From Sphingorhabdus sp. Alg231-15 (GTDB taxonomy: Bacteria > Pseudomonadota > Alphaproteobacteria > Sphingomonadales > Sphingomonadaceae): a stretch of DNA of 64,000 nt. Of the stretch, positions 16,192-23,608 are shown in pieces. Position numbers and translations under genes: made by a program. The notes beneath the pieces are model-generated. The model saw only the letters and a list, made by a program, of their open reading frames with translations. It was not told where the DNA came from and did not search any database. The DNA lies in assembly GCF_900149705.1 (NCBI RefSeq), contig NZ_LT703001.1:3342001-3406000 (forward strand), in the 5' to 3' direction. Numbering within the stretch: position 1 is the stretch's first letter; each line of letters begins with the position of its first letter.

Positions 16192-17759
16192 TGAAAATCG
16201 CGAAAGGAACAGAAACCGACAGTTCCGGCGATAATGAAAAGCCTGTTGACGAACAGCTCGCGGCATCTGCTCCTTTTGTCGATGTTCCTTATGCGTTTGC
16301 GCGTGATCATGGCGTGCTCTTGATGCGCACCGACGGTGAGCGCCTGTCCGTCGCTATGCGGGAAGGCGCCGATCCTCAGGCGTTGCTCGAATTGCGCCGT
16401 TATCTGGCGATGCCATTTGATGTTGATCTGGTGTCACCCGAGGCGTTTGAAAAAATTCTGTCCGAACATTATGCAATGGATGGCAGCGCGGCCGCCATGG
16501 CCGATGACATGAACCTGAGCAATGATGCGCTGGACGACATTGCTGGTGATATTCCTAGTGCGGAGGACTTGCTCGATAGCGCCGATGATGCGCCGACCAT
16601 CCGGTTGATCAACGGGATTATCGCCGAGGCGGCCAGGCAGGGTGCCTCCGATATCCATATCGAACCCTATGAAACCGGCCTTGTGGTGCGTATGCGCGTT
16701 GATGGCGTATTGCAGGAAAAACTGCGCATGCCGCCACATGTCGCTTCGGTTATCGTAAACCGTATCAAGGTCATGGCGCGGCTGGATATTGCCGAGCGCC
16801 GTATTCCGCAAGATGGGCGTATCAGTCTCACTCTTGGTGGGAAACTATTGGATGTTCGTGTTTCTACATTACCCAACCGTGCGAATGAACGCGTGGTTAT
16901 GCGCATTTTGGATAAGGAAAGTGCAGGCATATCGCTGGACCTGCTGGGTATGTCTGAAACGACCCATGAGATTCTCACCGAGGCGTTGGTCGAACCCAAC
17001 GGTATCATATTGGTTACCGGTCCAACCGGTTCTGGTAAGACAACCACCCTATATGCGGGCTTGAAACAGCTAAATGATGGCAGCCGCAATATCTTGACCG
17101 TCGAAGATCCAGTGGAATATGCAATTGAGGGCATTGGCCAGACGCAGGTCAATGCCAAAGTCGGTCTGACGTTCGCTGCCGGCTTGCGTGCGATTTTGCG
17201 ACAGGATCCGGATGTGGTGATGGTTGGTGAGATCCGCGACCGGGAGACTGCGGAGATTGCCGTGCAAGCCTCGCTCACAGGGCATTTGGTGCTGTCCACC
17301 GTACACACCAACGATGCTGTTGGCGCTATCACGCGCATGCGCGATATGAAAGTTGAACCGTTTCTGCTCGCATCGACCCTGCGGGCTGTTATTGCCCAAC
17401 GATTGGTCCGAAAGCTGTGCCCGCATTGCCGCGTTCCGATACAGGCGGATGGCAGTCTCGCGTCTCTGTTGGGATTTGACAACGGAACGGTCGTTTATCG
17501 GGAAGTGGGATGTGAGGAATGCAATCAAACCGGCTTCCAAGGCCGAATTGGTGTTTTTGAGGCGATCCGGGTCGATGAGACAATCCGCAAATTAATCAAC
17601 GATGGTGGTGATGAAGCGCGCATCGCGGCACACGCTTTCTTGAAGAAGCCCAATCTTGGTTCAGCTGCGCGCGCTCTGGTTCGCGAAGGCTTGACGACAG
17701 CCGAAGAAGGTATTCGCATCTCGCGCCGCGAAGTGTTGGACGAACAGGTCGATGCCTGA
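16191..17759 (+). CDS. gspE: Type II secretion ATPase GspE
   Basis: This is a 522-residue cytoplasmic ATPase that powers pseudopilus assembly. An N1E/N2E-type N-terminal region (to about 120) precedes the core. Walker A GPTGSGKTTT lies near residue 277, with Walker B at DPDVVMVGEIRD and the His box LSTVHTNDA. The tetracysteine zinc motif has Cys410, Cys413, Cys441 and Cys444. Start overlaps the gspD stop by 1 bp and its end overlaps gspF by 8 bp, so the operon is tightly coupled. Confidence 0.95.
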   Translation: MKIAKGTETDSSGDNEKPVDEQLAASAPFVDVPYAFARDHGVLLMRTDGERLSVAMREGADPQALLELRRYLAMPFDVDLVSPEAFEKILSEHYAMDGSAAAMADDMNLSNDALDDIAGDIPSAEDLLDSADDAPTIRLINGIIAEAARQGASDIHIEPYETGLVVRMRVDGVLQEKLRMPPHVASVIVNRIKVMARLDIAERRIPQDGRISLTLGGKLLDVRVSTLPNRANERVVMRILDKESAGISLDLLGMSETTHEILTEALVEPNGIILVTGPTGSGKTTTLYAGLKQLNDGSRNILTVEDPVEYAIEGIGQTQVNAKVGLTFAAGLRAILRQDPDVVMVGEIRDRETAEIAVQASLTGHLVLSTVHTNDAVGAITRMRDMKVEPFLLASTLRAVIAQRLVRKLCPHCRVPIQADGSLASLLGFDNGTVVYREVGCEECNQTGFQGRIGVFEAIRVDETIRKLINDGGDEARIAAHAFLKKPNLGSAARALVREGLTTAEEGIRISRREVLDEQVDA

Positions 17760-18966
17760 TTTTTCTTACACCGCAATTGATCCTAAAGGTCGGGAAAAAA
17801 CCGGGCATCTGGCTGCTGATAGCAATGATGCGGCGCGAACCAAGCTGACGGAACGCAGTCTTTATGTTGTTAAAGTGGAAGCCGCGCAAAGCTCAAAGAC
17901 AAGACCTGCGCGCGGGCTGTTTGGCCGCAAAAAACTGGGATCCAAAGAGCTGACTCTTTTCACTCGGCAGCTTTCTTCGCTTGTTCAGGTTAGTCCCTTG
18001 GAAGAAGCTTTGCGGACCATAGGAAATCAGAATGAAAAGGCGCATGTGCGGGATCGGATAGGTGCTGTTCATAGCGGCGTCATAGAAGGACAACGCCTGG
18101 CCGAAGCCATGCGCCGTGAGCCGGCTAGTTTTCCGCCACTTTATCGCGCAATGATCTCAGCCGGCGAAACCTCCGGCACATTGCCCGATATCACGGAACG
18201 CCTCGCGGCTCTGTTAGAACGGCAGGCCGAGATGCGCGGTAAACTGATCAGCGCACTTGCCTATCCGATCGTTCTGGCACTGGTCGCGATATTGGTTGTC
18301 GCCTTGCTGATGATTGCGGTAGTTCCCAAAGTCGTCGAGCAATTTGATGATGTGAATCAACAGCTTCCCTTCGTAACACGGCTTGTGATCGGCATTTCCG
18401 ATTTTTTGGCCAATTGGTGGGGCGCCATCTTAGGAGTTTTGTTTGTTCTCTCTGTTGCTGGCTGGCGGGCAATGAAGGAACCGAAGGTGAGATATTGGGT
18501 CGATAGTTTCCTGTTGCGACTACCATTTATCGGTCGCTTGCTGCGCGATTTGAATGCCGCACGACTTGCGAGAACTTTGTCGACCATGGTGGCCAGTCGC
18601 CTGCCGATTCTAGAAGGATTACGCTTGACCACCAACACGATTGGCAATGCCGTGCTTCGGAAAGCCTGTGAGGATATGGTTGAAGCCATTAGAGGCGGTG
18701 GCAGCCTGTCAAAAGCGCTCAAGGATACAGGAGTTTTTCCACCGATGCTGGTCTATCTGACGGCGAGTGGTGAGGCATCTGGACAGCTAGATGATATGCT
18801 GGCGCGGGCTGCGGACTATCTGGAGCGCGAATTTGATAATTTCAGTTCCACTGCTTTATCACTGTTAGAACCGCTCATCATAGTTTTGCTGGGCGGTGTT
18901 GTTGCTGTGGTAATTTTGGCTATATTGCTGCCGATATTGCAACTTCAAAATCTTGCCGGGTTATAG
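17752..18966 (+). CDS. gspF: Type II secretion inner-membrane platform protein GspF
   Basis: This is a 404-residue polytopic protein with two cytoplasmic GspF domains (about 68-190 and 270-392) and three transmembrane helices, near 168-190, 220-237 and 370-395. The duplicated motif is visible as ISAGETSGTLPDI in copy one and TASGEASGQLDDML in copy two. It anchors the ATPase and pseudopilin assembly at the inner membrane. It overlaps gspE by 8 bp. Confidence 0.95.
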   Translation: MPDFSYTAIDPKGREKTGHLAADSNDAARTKLTERSLYVVKVEAAQSSKTRPARGLFGRKKLGSKELTLFTRQLSSLVQVSPLEEALRTIGNQNEKAHVRDRIGAVHSGVIEGQRLAEAMRREPASFPPLYRAMISAGETSGTLPDITERLAALLERQAEMRGKLISALAYPIVLALVAILVVALLMIAVVPKVVEQFDDVNQQLPFVTRLVIGISDFLANWWGAILGVLFVLSVAGWRAMKEPKVRYWVDSFLLRLPFIGRLLRDLNAARLARTLSTMVASRLPILEGLRLTTNTIGNAVLRKACEDMVEAIRGGGSLSKALKDTGVFPPMLVYLTASGEASGQLDDMLARAADYLEREFDNFSSTALSLLEPLIIVLLGGVVAVVILAILLPILQLQNLAGL

Positions 18967-18987
18967 ACCGGGATTGATAGGAACATT

Positions 18988-19473
18988 ATGTTTACCACTC
19001 CATTGAACTTCAGAACCGTTGTTACGAGGCGGTCAGAGCGGAACGACCGCAAAAAACCGGATTCCAATGGCTTTACGCTGGTGGAGCTGATGGTCGTGAT
19101 CTTCATTCTGGGTCTCTTGACCACGGTGGTCGTGATCAATGTCCTGCCAAGTCAGGACCGGGCCATGGTTGAAAAAGCACGAGCAGATATTGCGACCCTT
19201 GGGCAGGCCCTTGAAATGTACCGGCTCGATAATCTTGCCTATCCGGCCTCGGCTGATGGTTTGGAGGCCCTCACTAGTCCTCCAGCATCGCTACCAAGTT
19301 CGGCACGTTATCGACAGGGTGGCTATATCAAGAAGCTTCCGGAGGATCCGTGGGGGCGGCCCTATCAATATGACAATCCTGGACGTAACGGCCCGGGCTT
19401 TGATCTTTATTCGCTGGGTGCAGACGGTTCTCCGGGCGGTGAAGAAGAAGATGCTGATATCTACGCAGAATAG
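18988..19473 (+). CDS. gspG: Type II secretion major pseudopilin GspG
   Basis: This is a 161-residue prepilin. The leader is 28 residues (basic: RRSERNDRKK) ending in Gly, followed by FTLVELMVVIFILGLL with Glu5 of the mature protein, the prepilin-peptidase signature. The globular part has the GspG calcium-loop features (DPWGRPYQYDNPG, FDLYSLGADG). The leader is long for this family; ATG 18988 with AGGAA is the only ATG available ahead of the cleavage site. No prepilin peptidase gene is in the window. Next gene is gspL, not gspH. Confidence 0.95.
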   Translation: MFTTPLNFRTVVTRRSERNDRKKPDSNGFTLVELMVVIFILGLLTTVVVINVLPSQDRAMVEKARADIATLGQALEMYRLDNLAYPASADGLEALTSPPASLPSSARYRQGGYIKKLPEDPWGRPYQYDNPGRNGPGFDLYSLGADGSPGGEEEDADIYAE

Positions 19474-19559
19474 TCAATTGGCCAAAGGTGACAGCGCGAC
19501 CAAAATTGGCTAGCTAACGGTTGTAATAGCAAAGAGATTTCTATCGAGTCGGGGAGGTC

Positions 19560-19625
19560 ATGTTGGAACAAGGTCTGTTACTGCCTCTATTCAATCATCC
19601 ATTAAACGGAGCCCAGATGGGCTAA
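19560..19625 (+). CDS. 21-residue ORF coupled to gspL
   Basis: A strong ribosome-binding site (GGGGAGG at 19551-19557) precedes an ATG that opens a 21-codon frame (MLEQGLLLPLFNHPLNGAQM, then Gly). Its TAA overlaps the gspL ATG (TAATG). It occupies the place where gspH-gspK usually sit. It may be a leader peptide that loads ribosomes onto gspL, or a relic of deletion; it could also be chance. No homology recognised. Confidence 0.35.
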   Translation: MLEQGLLLPLFNHPLNGAQMG

Positions 19626-20752
19626 TGCCGACATCACAGCTTTTCATAACCGTTTTTCCGATCGAAGAGGGGCAGGACCTGCATTGGTGGTCCTTTGCAG
19701 ACGGTGTTCTGGAAGCCAAAGGATATGACACCGACCCATTGCTTGCCGCCGGTCTCAAATTACCATCCATGGAAGTTGAGCCCGTTTTTCATGTTGCGCT
19801 AATGCCTTCTGCACTCGCCGTTGTGCGCTGGCATCAGCCGATTGAGGACCTCACTGAACAGCAGATATTGGCTGCGGTGCGCTTGGCGGCACAGGATAAT
19901 AGTTTCGATGTGGAAAATCTGCATGTTGTCGCGATAGTCGATGATAGCAGCCTGCCGGTAACGGTATCGGTTAGTAACGAAATCATGGCAAGCGGACTCA
20001 TGCGGCTCAAGGCGATTGGAATTGATCCCGACGCGATTATTCCTGCGGGCTGGCCAATAAGGGCGGCCTCAGACGGGTTTTCCGAGGCAGACCTCGGCTT
20101 TGAAACCCTCTTGCGGGGCGAGCAGCTTATTGCTCCCAATGAGCCTTCTTTGCGGGCGCATCTTGTCGGCGACCGGAAAGTTACCGTTTTACCGGAAGCG
20201 TCAGTGGATCTGGACCTTGCAAATGCGGCTGACGGAAGTTTGTTGAATCTGCGTGTTGATCCGTTTTCGAAGAATATCGAGCGGTATATGACCAGCCCAC
20301 AAAGAAGGATGTTAGGCATTCTGGCGGCCGCAGCGCTTATTGTTTCTCTGCTGATCCCGGCGGTACAACTAATCAAATATCATTGGGCAGCGGGTGAAGC
20401 GGACGAAGCCGCTCTGGCAGTGGCAGAGCCGGTTATTGGGATGGTCGATAGTGTCGAGGAAGCCGATCGGTTGTTAAACGAACGACTGATCAGCGAAAAT
20501 CGCGGTAATATAGCATTTTCCGTCCCTGTTTCGGCGCTGTTTTCTGCGATCCAGCAGACTCAGGGTGTTTCGATTGAGCGGCTAAGCTATCGCAAGGATG
20601 GAACTGTTTTTGCCGGTCTGTCGGCGGTCCGCAATGAAGATATGAATCCAGCGTTGATCGCCATTCAAAACGCGGGATTCGTAATCACGGCGACACCGCG
20701 GACAGATGCCACAGGAGTAGCCAAGGCTGATATCACGGTGCGAGCGCCATGA
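19625..20752 (+). CDS. gspL: Type II secretion protein GspL
   Basis: This is a 375-residue bitopic inner-membrane protein that recruits the GspE ATPase. A cytoplasmic actin-like domain comes first (WWSFADGVLEAKG, then LRAHLVGDRKVTVLP). One transmembrane helix at about residues 228-250 (LGILAAAALIVSLLIPAV) leads to a ferredoxin-like periplasmic domain (GVSIERLSYRKDGTVFAGL). It overlaps gspM by 4 bp. Its own start lacks a well-spaced ribosome site and is coupled to the 21-codon ORF. Confidence 0.88.
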   Translation: MPTSQLFITVFPIEEGQDLHWWSFADGVLEAKGYDTDPLLAAGLKLPSMEVEPVFHVALMPSALAVVRWHQPIEDLTEQQILAAVRLAAQDNSFDVENLHVVAIVDDSSLPVTVSVSNEIMASGLMRLKAIGIDPDAIIPAGWPIRAASDGFSEADLGFETLLRGEQLIAPNEPSLRAHLVGDRKVTVLPEASVDLDLANAADGSLLNLRVDPFSKNIERYMTSPQRRMLGILAAAALIVSLLIPAVQLIKYHWAAGEADEAALAVAEPVIGMVDSVEEADRLLNERLISENRGNIAFSVPVSALFSAIQQTQGVSIERLSYRKDGTVFAGLSAVRNEDMNPALIAIQNAGFVITATPRTDATGVAKADITVRAP

Positions 20753-21231
20753 TATCATCGGCCAAAGCCTGGTTTTACGCACTAAGCCAGCGTGAGAAGA
20801 TACTGATCGCGATTATGGGCATTCTCACCGCGCTGGTGGTCGGTTATTATGCGTTTGTAGGGCCGTTCATCGGGGCTTTTGAAACTGCTGAAAAGCGCTA
20901 TCAGGAAGCTGTCGATAGCCGGGTACAGATTGAAACCAAAGTAGCGGCTTTAACAGCGCCAACAAACCAGACCGCGAATCCGGTATCCGGTCCGCTAGAA
21001 GTGTTCATTAGCCAGCATGCCGGAGAGGCAGGGTTCGCGATCGGACGTTTGGATCCGCAATCCGATGGTTCGGTTAAGTTGTCCATTGACGCTGCCAAGC
21101 CTAGGGCTTTGTTCGGCTGGCTAGCTTCGATGGAAAACCGAGCGATATCGATTGATGAGCTTGCGGTTAATCCCGGTGACAACGATACCGTTATCGCAAC
21201 AATGACATTGCGATCCGTTAAGCCGAATTGA
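20749..21231 (+). CDS. gspM: Type II secretion protein GspM
   Basis: This is a 160-residue bitopic protein of the inner-membrane platform. A short cytoplasmic segment (YALSQREKILIAIM) runs into a transmembrane helix at about residues 17-37. A small periplasmic ferredoxin-like domain follows (FIGAFETAEKRYQEAVDSR; LFGWLASMENRAISIDEL). It partners GspL. It is the last gene of the operon, with no gspN or gspO after it, and it converges on the desaturase gene with a 2-bp gap. Confidence 0.88.
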   Translation: MISSAKAWFYALSQREKILIAIMGILTALVVGYYAFVGPFIGAFETAEKRYQEAVDSRVQIETKVAALTAPTNQTANPVSGPLEVFISQHAGEAGFAIGRLDPQSDGSVKLSIDAAKPRALFGWLASMENRAISIDELAVNPGDNDTVIATMTLRSVKPN

Positions 21232-21233
21232 AA

Positions 21234-22346
21234 CTAGGCCACCTTCGTATCAGTTTTTGGAGCTTTTGCTTTCGCGCCTTCTGCAAATAATATTCCGCCG
21301 TCATCCAAAGACATGGTTTCCGGACTCTCAACTTCTTTGCTTAGCGCTAAGCCTGAGGTAACGGGCTTTTTCTCTTGCACCCAGTTGCCATCAGCGTCGC
21401 GCACATATTTCGGGGCGCGCTGTACATTCCAGACCAGGCCCATTTTCTCCCAGGCCGAGATGATATAGCCATTCACATCGACTTCCCACCACATCAGGCC
21501 TGCATAGGCCGAACGGGGATGCTGGTGGTGATTATTGTGCCAGCCATCGCCAAAGGTCATCCACGCCATGAACCAGTTATTGCGGGAATCGTCCTTGGTC
21601 TTAAATCGTTGTGAACCAAAGACATGGCCAATGCTATTCACGCCCATAACGAAGTTCAGGAAGAAGAAATTCCGGAAAAATCCACCAATCAAGATGGTCC
21701 CGATAATATGTTCCGGTCCGCCAAAGGCAAGTGCCCAAAGCGCCGGCAGTATGATGCTGGAGAAGATCGCAATCTCCCAACGGTGCCGGTGGCACCACAG
21801 GACTTGAGGATCATCGATCAAGCCTTTGCCATAGACTTTCATATCGGATGTAGTGTTATCGAAGAGCCAGCCGAAATGAGCGATGCCAAGGCCCTTCCAC
21901 TTCGACATTTTTTCACCATGTCCATCAATATAGGGGCTATGTAGATCGCCAACGCGGTCAGAAAAAGCGTGATGGCGACGGTGATCTGCAGCCCATTTCA
22001 GTACAGAAGCCTGACAAGCCATCTGGGCCATGATACCGATCGCAAGACGCATTTTAGGGCCTGCTTCGAAAGAGCGGTGCGTGAAATAACGATGATAACC
22101 GATGCCAACGCCCATATTGATCAGGACGTAACCAAACAGGAAGGCAGACCATTCCACCCAGCCGGTCGCATGGGTTAGCGTCCAATAGAGGGCGCCAAGT
22201 GATCCGATAACCATGGATGAAAGCAAGATTCCATATTCAATCCGTTTGGCCCGTGCTGCAGGCCCACCGATGATCACGCCATGTTGTGGATGGGTTTCGG
22301 ACGGATCAAACTTGTCCGGTTGAATGTCGCTATACGCGGTCGCCAT
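21234..22346 (-). CDS. Acyl-CoA/acyl-lipid delta-9-type fatty acid desaturase
   Basis: This is a 370-residue membrane di-iron desaturase introducing a double bond into acyl chains. The three histidine boxes are present: HRYFTH, HRRHHAF and HNNHHQHP. Four or so hydrophobic helices flank them. It belongs to the OLE1/stearoyl-CoA desaturase family. The frame opens at 22397, but ATG 22346 follows AGGGGCA at good spacing and starts a plausible N-terminus (MATAYSDIQPDKFDP). A 265-bp gap with a palindrome separates it from the divergent small-protein gene. Confidence 0.92.
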   Translation of the reverse strand: MATAYSDIQPDKFDPSETHPQHGVIIGGPAARAKRIEYGILLSSMVIGSLGALYWTLTHATGWVEWSAFLFGYVLINMGVGIGYHRYFTHRSFEAGPKMRLAIGIMAQMACQASVLKWAADHRRHHAFSDRVGDLHSPYIDGHGEKMSKWKGLGIAHFGWLFDNTTSDMKVYGKGLIDDPQVLWCHRHRWEIAIFSSIILPALWALAFGGPEHIIGTILIGGFFRNFFFLNFVMGVNSIGHVFGSQRFKTKDDSRNNWFMAWMTFGDGWHNNHHQHPRSAYAGLMWWEVDVNGYIISAWEKMGLVWNVQRAPKYVRDADGNWVQEKKPVTSGLALSKEVESPETMSLDDGGILFAEGAKAKAPKTDTKVA

Positions 22347-22442
22347 CGACTTGCCCCTGTTACTATTTACATCAGTGAAATTAACGGTTTTGGGCAAAGA
22401 TTACAATTCTCTTAACTATTATTCGATCCGATTTGGTGCCAG

Positions 22443-22459
22443 TTGACCGAAGCGGTCAA
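22443..22459. promoter_or_regulatory. Inverted repeat between the desaturase and the small exported protein
   Basis: TTGACCG-AAG-CGGTCAA is a perfect 7-bp inverted repeat with a 3-nt centre, in the 265-bp divergent gap 22347-22611. About 30 nt further, TGTCGCA occurs twice 17 bp apart (22489 and 22506). The palindrome has the form of a dimeric repressor operator, and could serve either gene. Confidence 0.4.
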
Positions 22460-22611
22460 AGATTCGTTTGAAATCAGGTCAATACCACTGTCGCAGCTGT
22501 GACTTTGTCGCATCAACAATACGCTTCGCCCGAGGATTTACAGTGTTCATGAAGCCGAAAGCGCCCTTGGTTCGTTCTGGCCGGGTCGAAATATCGATAA
22601 GGAGAATGAAC

Positions 22612-22950
22612 ATGAAGATTCGCAGTATGATATTAACCGCCACCGGCGCGACAATGATTATTCTACCGGCTGTTGGAGCCGTGGCTCACCCGTCAAATAA
22701 CGGTGCGCATCCAGAGATTATGACTCATCCGATCGCAGACGTTCAAAATAACTACTGGTTCGACTATGTCACCGATATTCGTGAGGCGGAGCATGAGTTG
22801 AAGAAAGACCTCGCCCGAGCAACCGATGAAGAGGACCGCCGGGATGCGATGGAAGAATATCGCAATGAGATAGCGGATGCGAACAAGGACTATCGAAAGG
22901 AAATGCGAGAAAAAGGCTATCGCGTGGGCCGCGTGACCGTTGGTCAATAA
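22612..22950 (+). CDS. Small exported charged helical protein
   Basis: This is a 112-residue protein with a Sec signal (cleavage likely after GAVA, residue 25). The mature part opens with HPSNNGAHPE and turns into a long amphipathic, strongly charged helix (AEHELKKDLARATDEEDRR, then MEEYRNEIADANKDYRKEM), possibly coiled-coil. The start is set at ATG 22612 because AAGGAG at 22599-22604 is 7 nt away; ATG 22606 is too close to it. I do not recognise the family; a periplasmic stress protein is conceivable. Confidence 0.7.
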   Translation: MKIRSMILTATGATMIILPAVGAVAHPSNNGAHPEIMTHPIADVQNNYWFDYVTDIREAEHELKKDLARATDEEDRRDAMEEYRNEIADANKDYRKEMREKGYRVGRVTVGQ

Positions 22951-22978
22951 AGCCTTTTTAACTGATCTTGTGATCAAG

Positions 22979-23016
22979 ATGGGGCCGTCCCAAAATGATT
23001 GGGGCGGCCCCATTTG
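22979..23016 (+). terminator. Strong hairpin terminator after the small exported protein
   Basis: A 13-bp stem (ATGGGGCCGTCCC with GGGGCGGCCCCAT, one wobble) and a 9-nt loop are followed by a short TTT run, 28 nt after the stop codon. Confidence 0.7.
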
Positions 23017-23071
23017 AATCTTTCAAAGAAGATGATGGCAAGTATATGGGCGTCTGGCGCCTGTCCGAACT

Positions 23072-23380
23072 CTAATCAGGGTGGACTTCATATGATGTCT
23101 CTGAAATCCCGCTAAGGTTGATTTCAATCTCGCCCAATAGATTGGAATAGTCCTGAATGGAAATAGAGGTACACAAAACCCAGCCCAGAGATTCGGACTG
23201 CACTTTCAGTGATTGGCCGCGCAGACCAACATAGTCTCCTTCAATAATGTCGGCATGGAGATCGGGATTATAAGAAGCTTTGGGAATGAAAGTACCGTTC
23301 GCGATGTGCGTTTCAGCATTGGGCCTGTGAAGCTCGCTATATCCAATTACCTGGTTATCATGATAAATATCTACAAGCAT
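23072..23380 (-). CDS. Hypothetical protein, 102 residues
   Basis: A single-domain protein with no signal peptide or membrane segment, beginning MLVDIYHDNQVIGYSEL. It appears to be mostly beta strands (GDYVGLRGQSLKVQSESLG, EIEINLSG). The ribosome site is poor (AGGA one base from the ATG). Amino-acid composition is protein-like and no better frame overlaps it. It stands alone between a terminator and the regulator gene. Family not recognised. Confidence 0.5.
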   Translation of the reverse strand: MLVDIYHDNQVIGYSELHRPNAETHIANGTFIPKASYNPDLHADIIEGDYVGLRGQSLKVQSESLGWVLCTSISIQDYSNLLGEIEINLSGISETSYEVHPD

Positions 23381-23608
23381 ATCCTGGGTATATATTCCGA
23401 TACAATATCAATGGCTTTTTAGGTTTATCTGCCATTGGCAAATAAGAAGGTCACGGGATCGGTGGGTCGCAATACCGACCCCGTAAGGCGGCTCTACGCA
23501 GGAACAGTGTTTGGGTCTTTGGTTCATTTCTGAAATTTTTCTGAAATTGCATGGTCGACCTTAGTGTAAAACGATCCTATGTCTTTGTCAGATATGGGGG
23601 TTTTTTTG

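Noticed and set aside
22489-22512. TGTCGCA direct repeat read as a Pho box
   Set aside because: The copies are 17 bp apart, not the 11 bp needed for PhoB half-sites.
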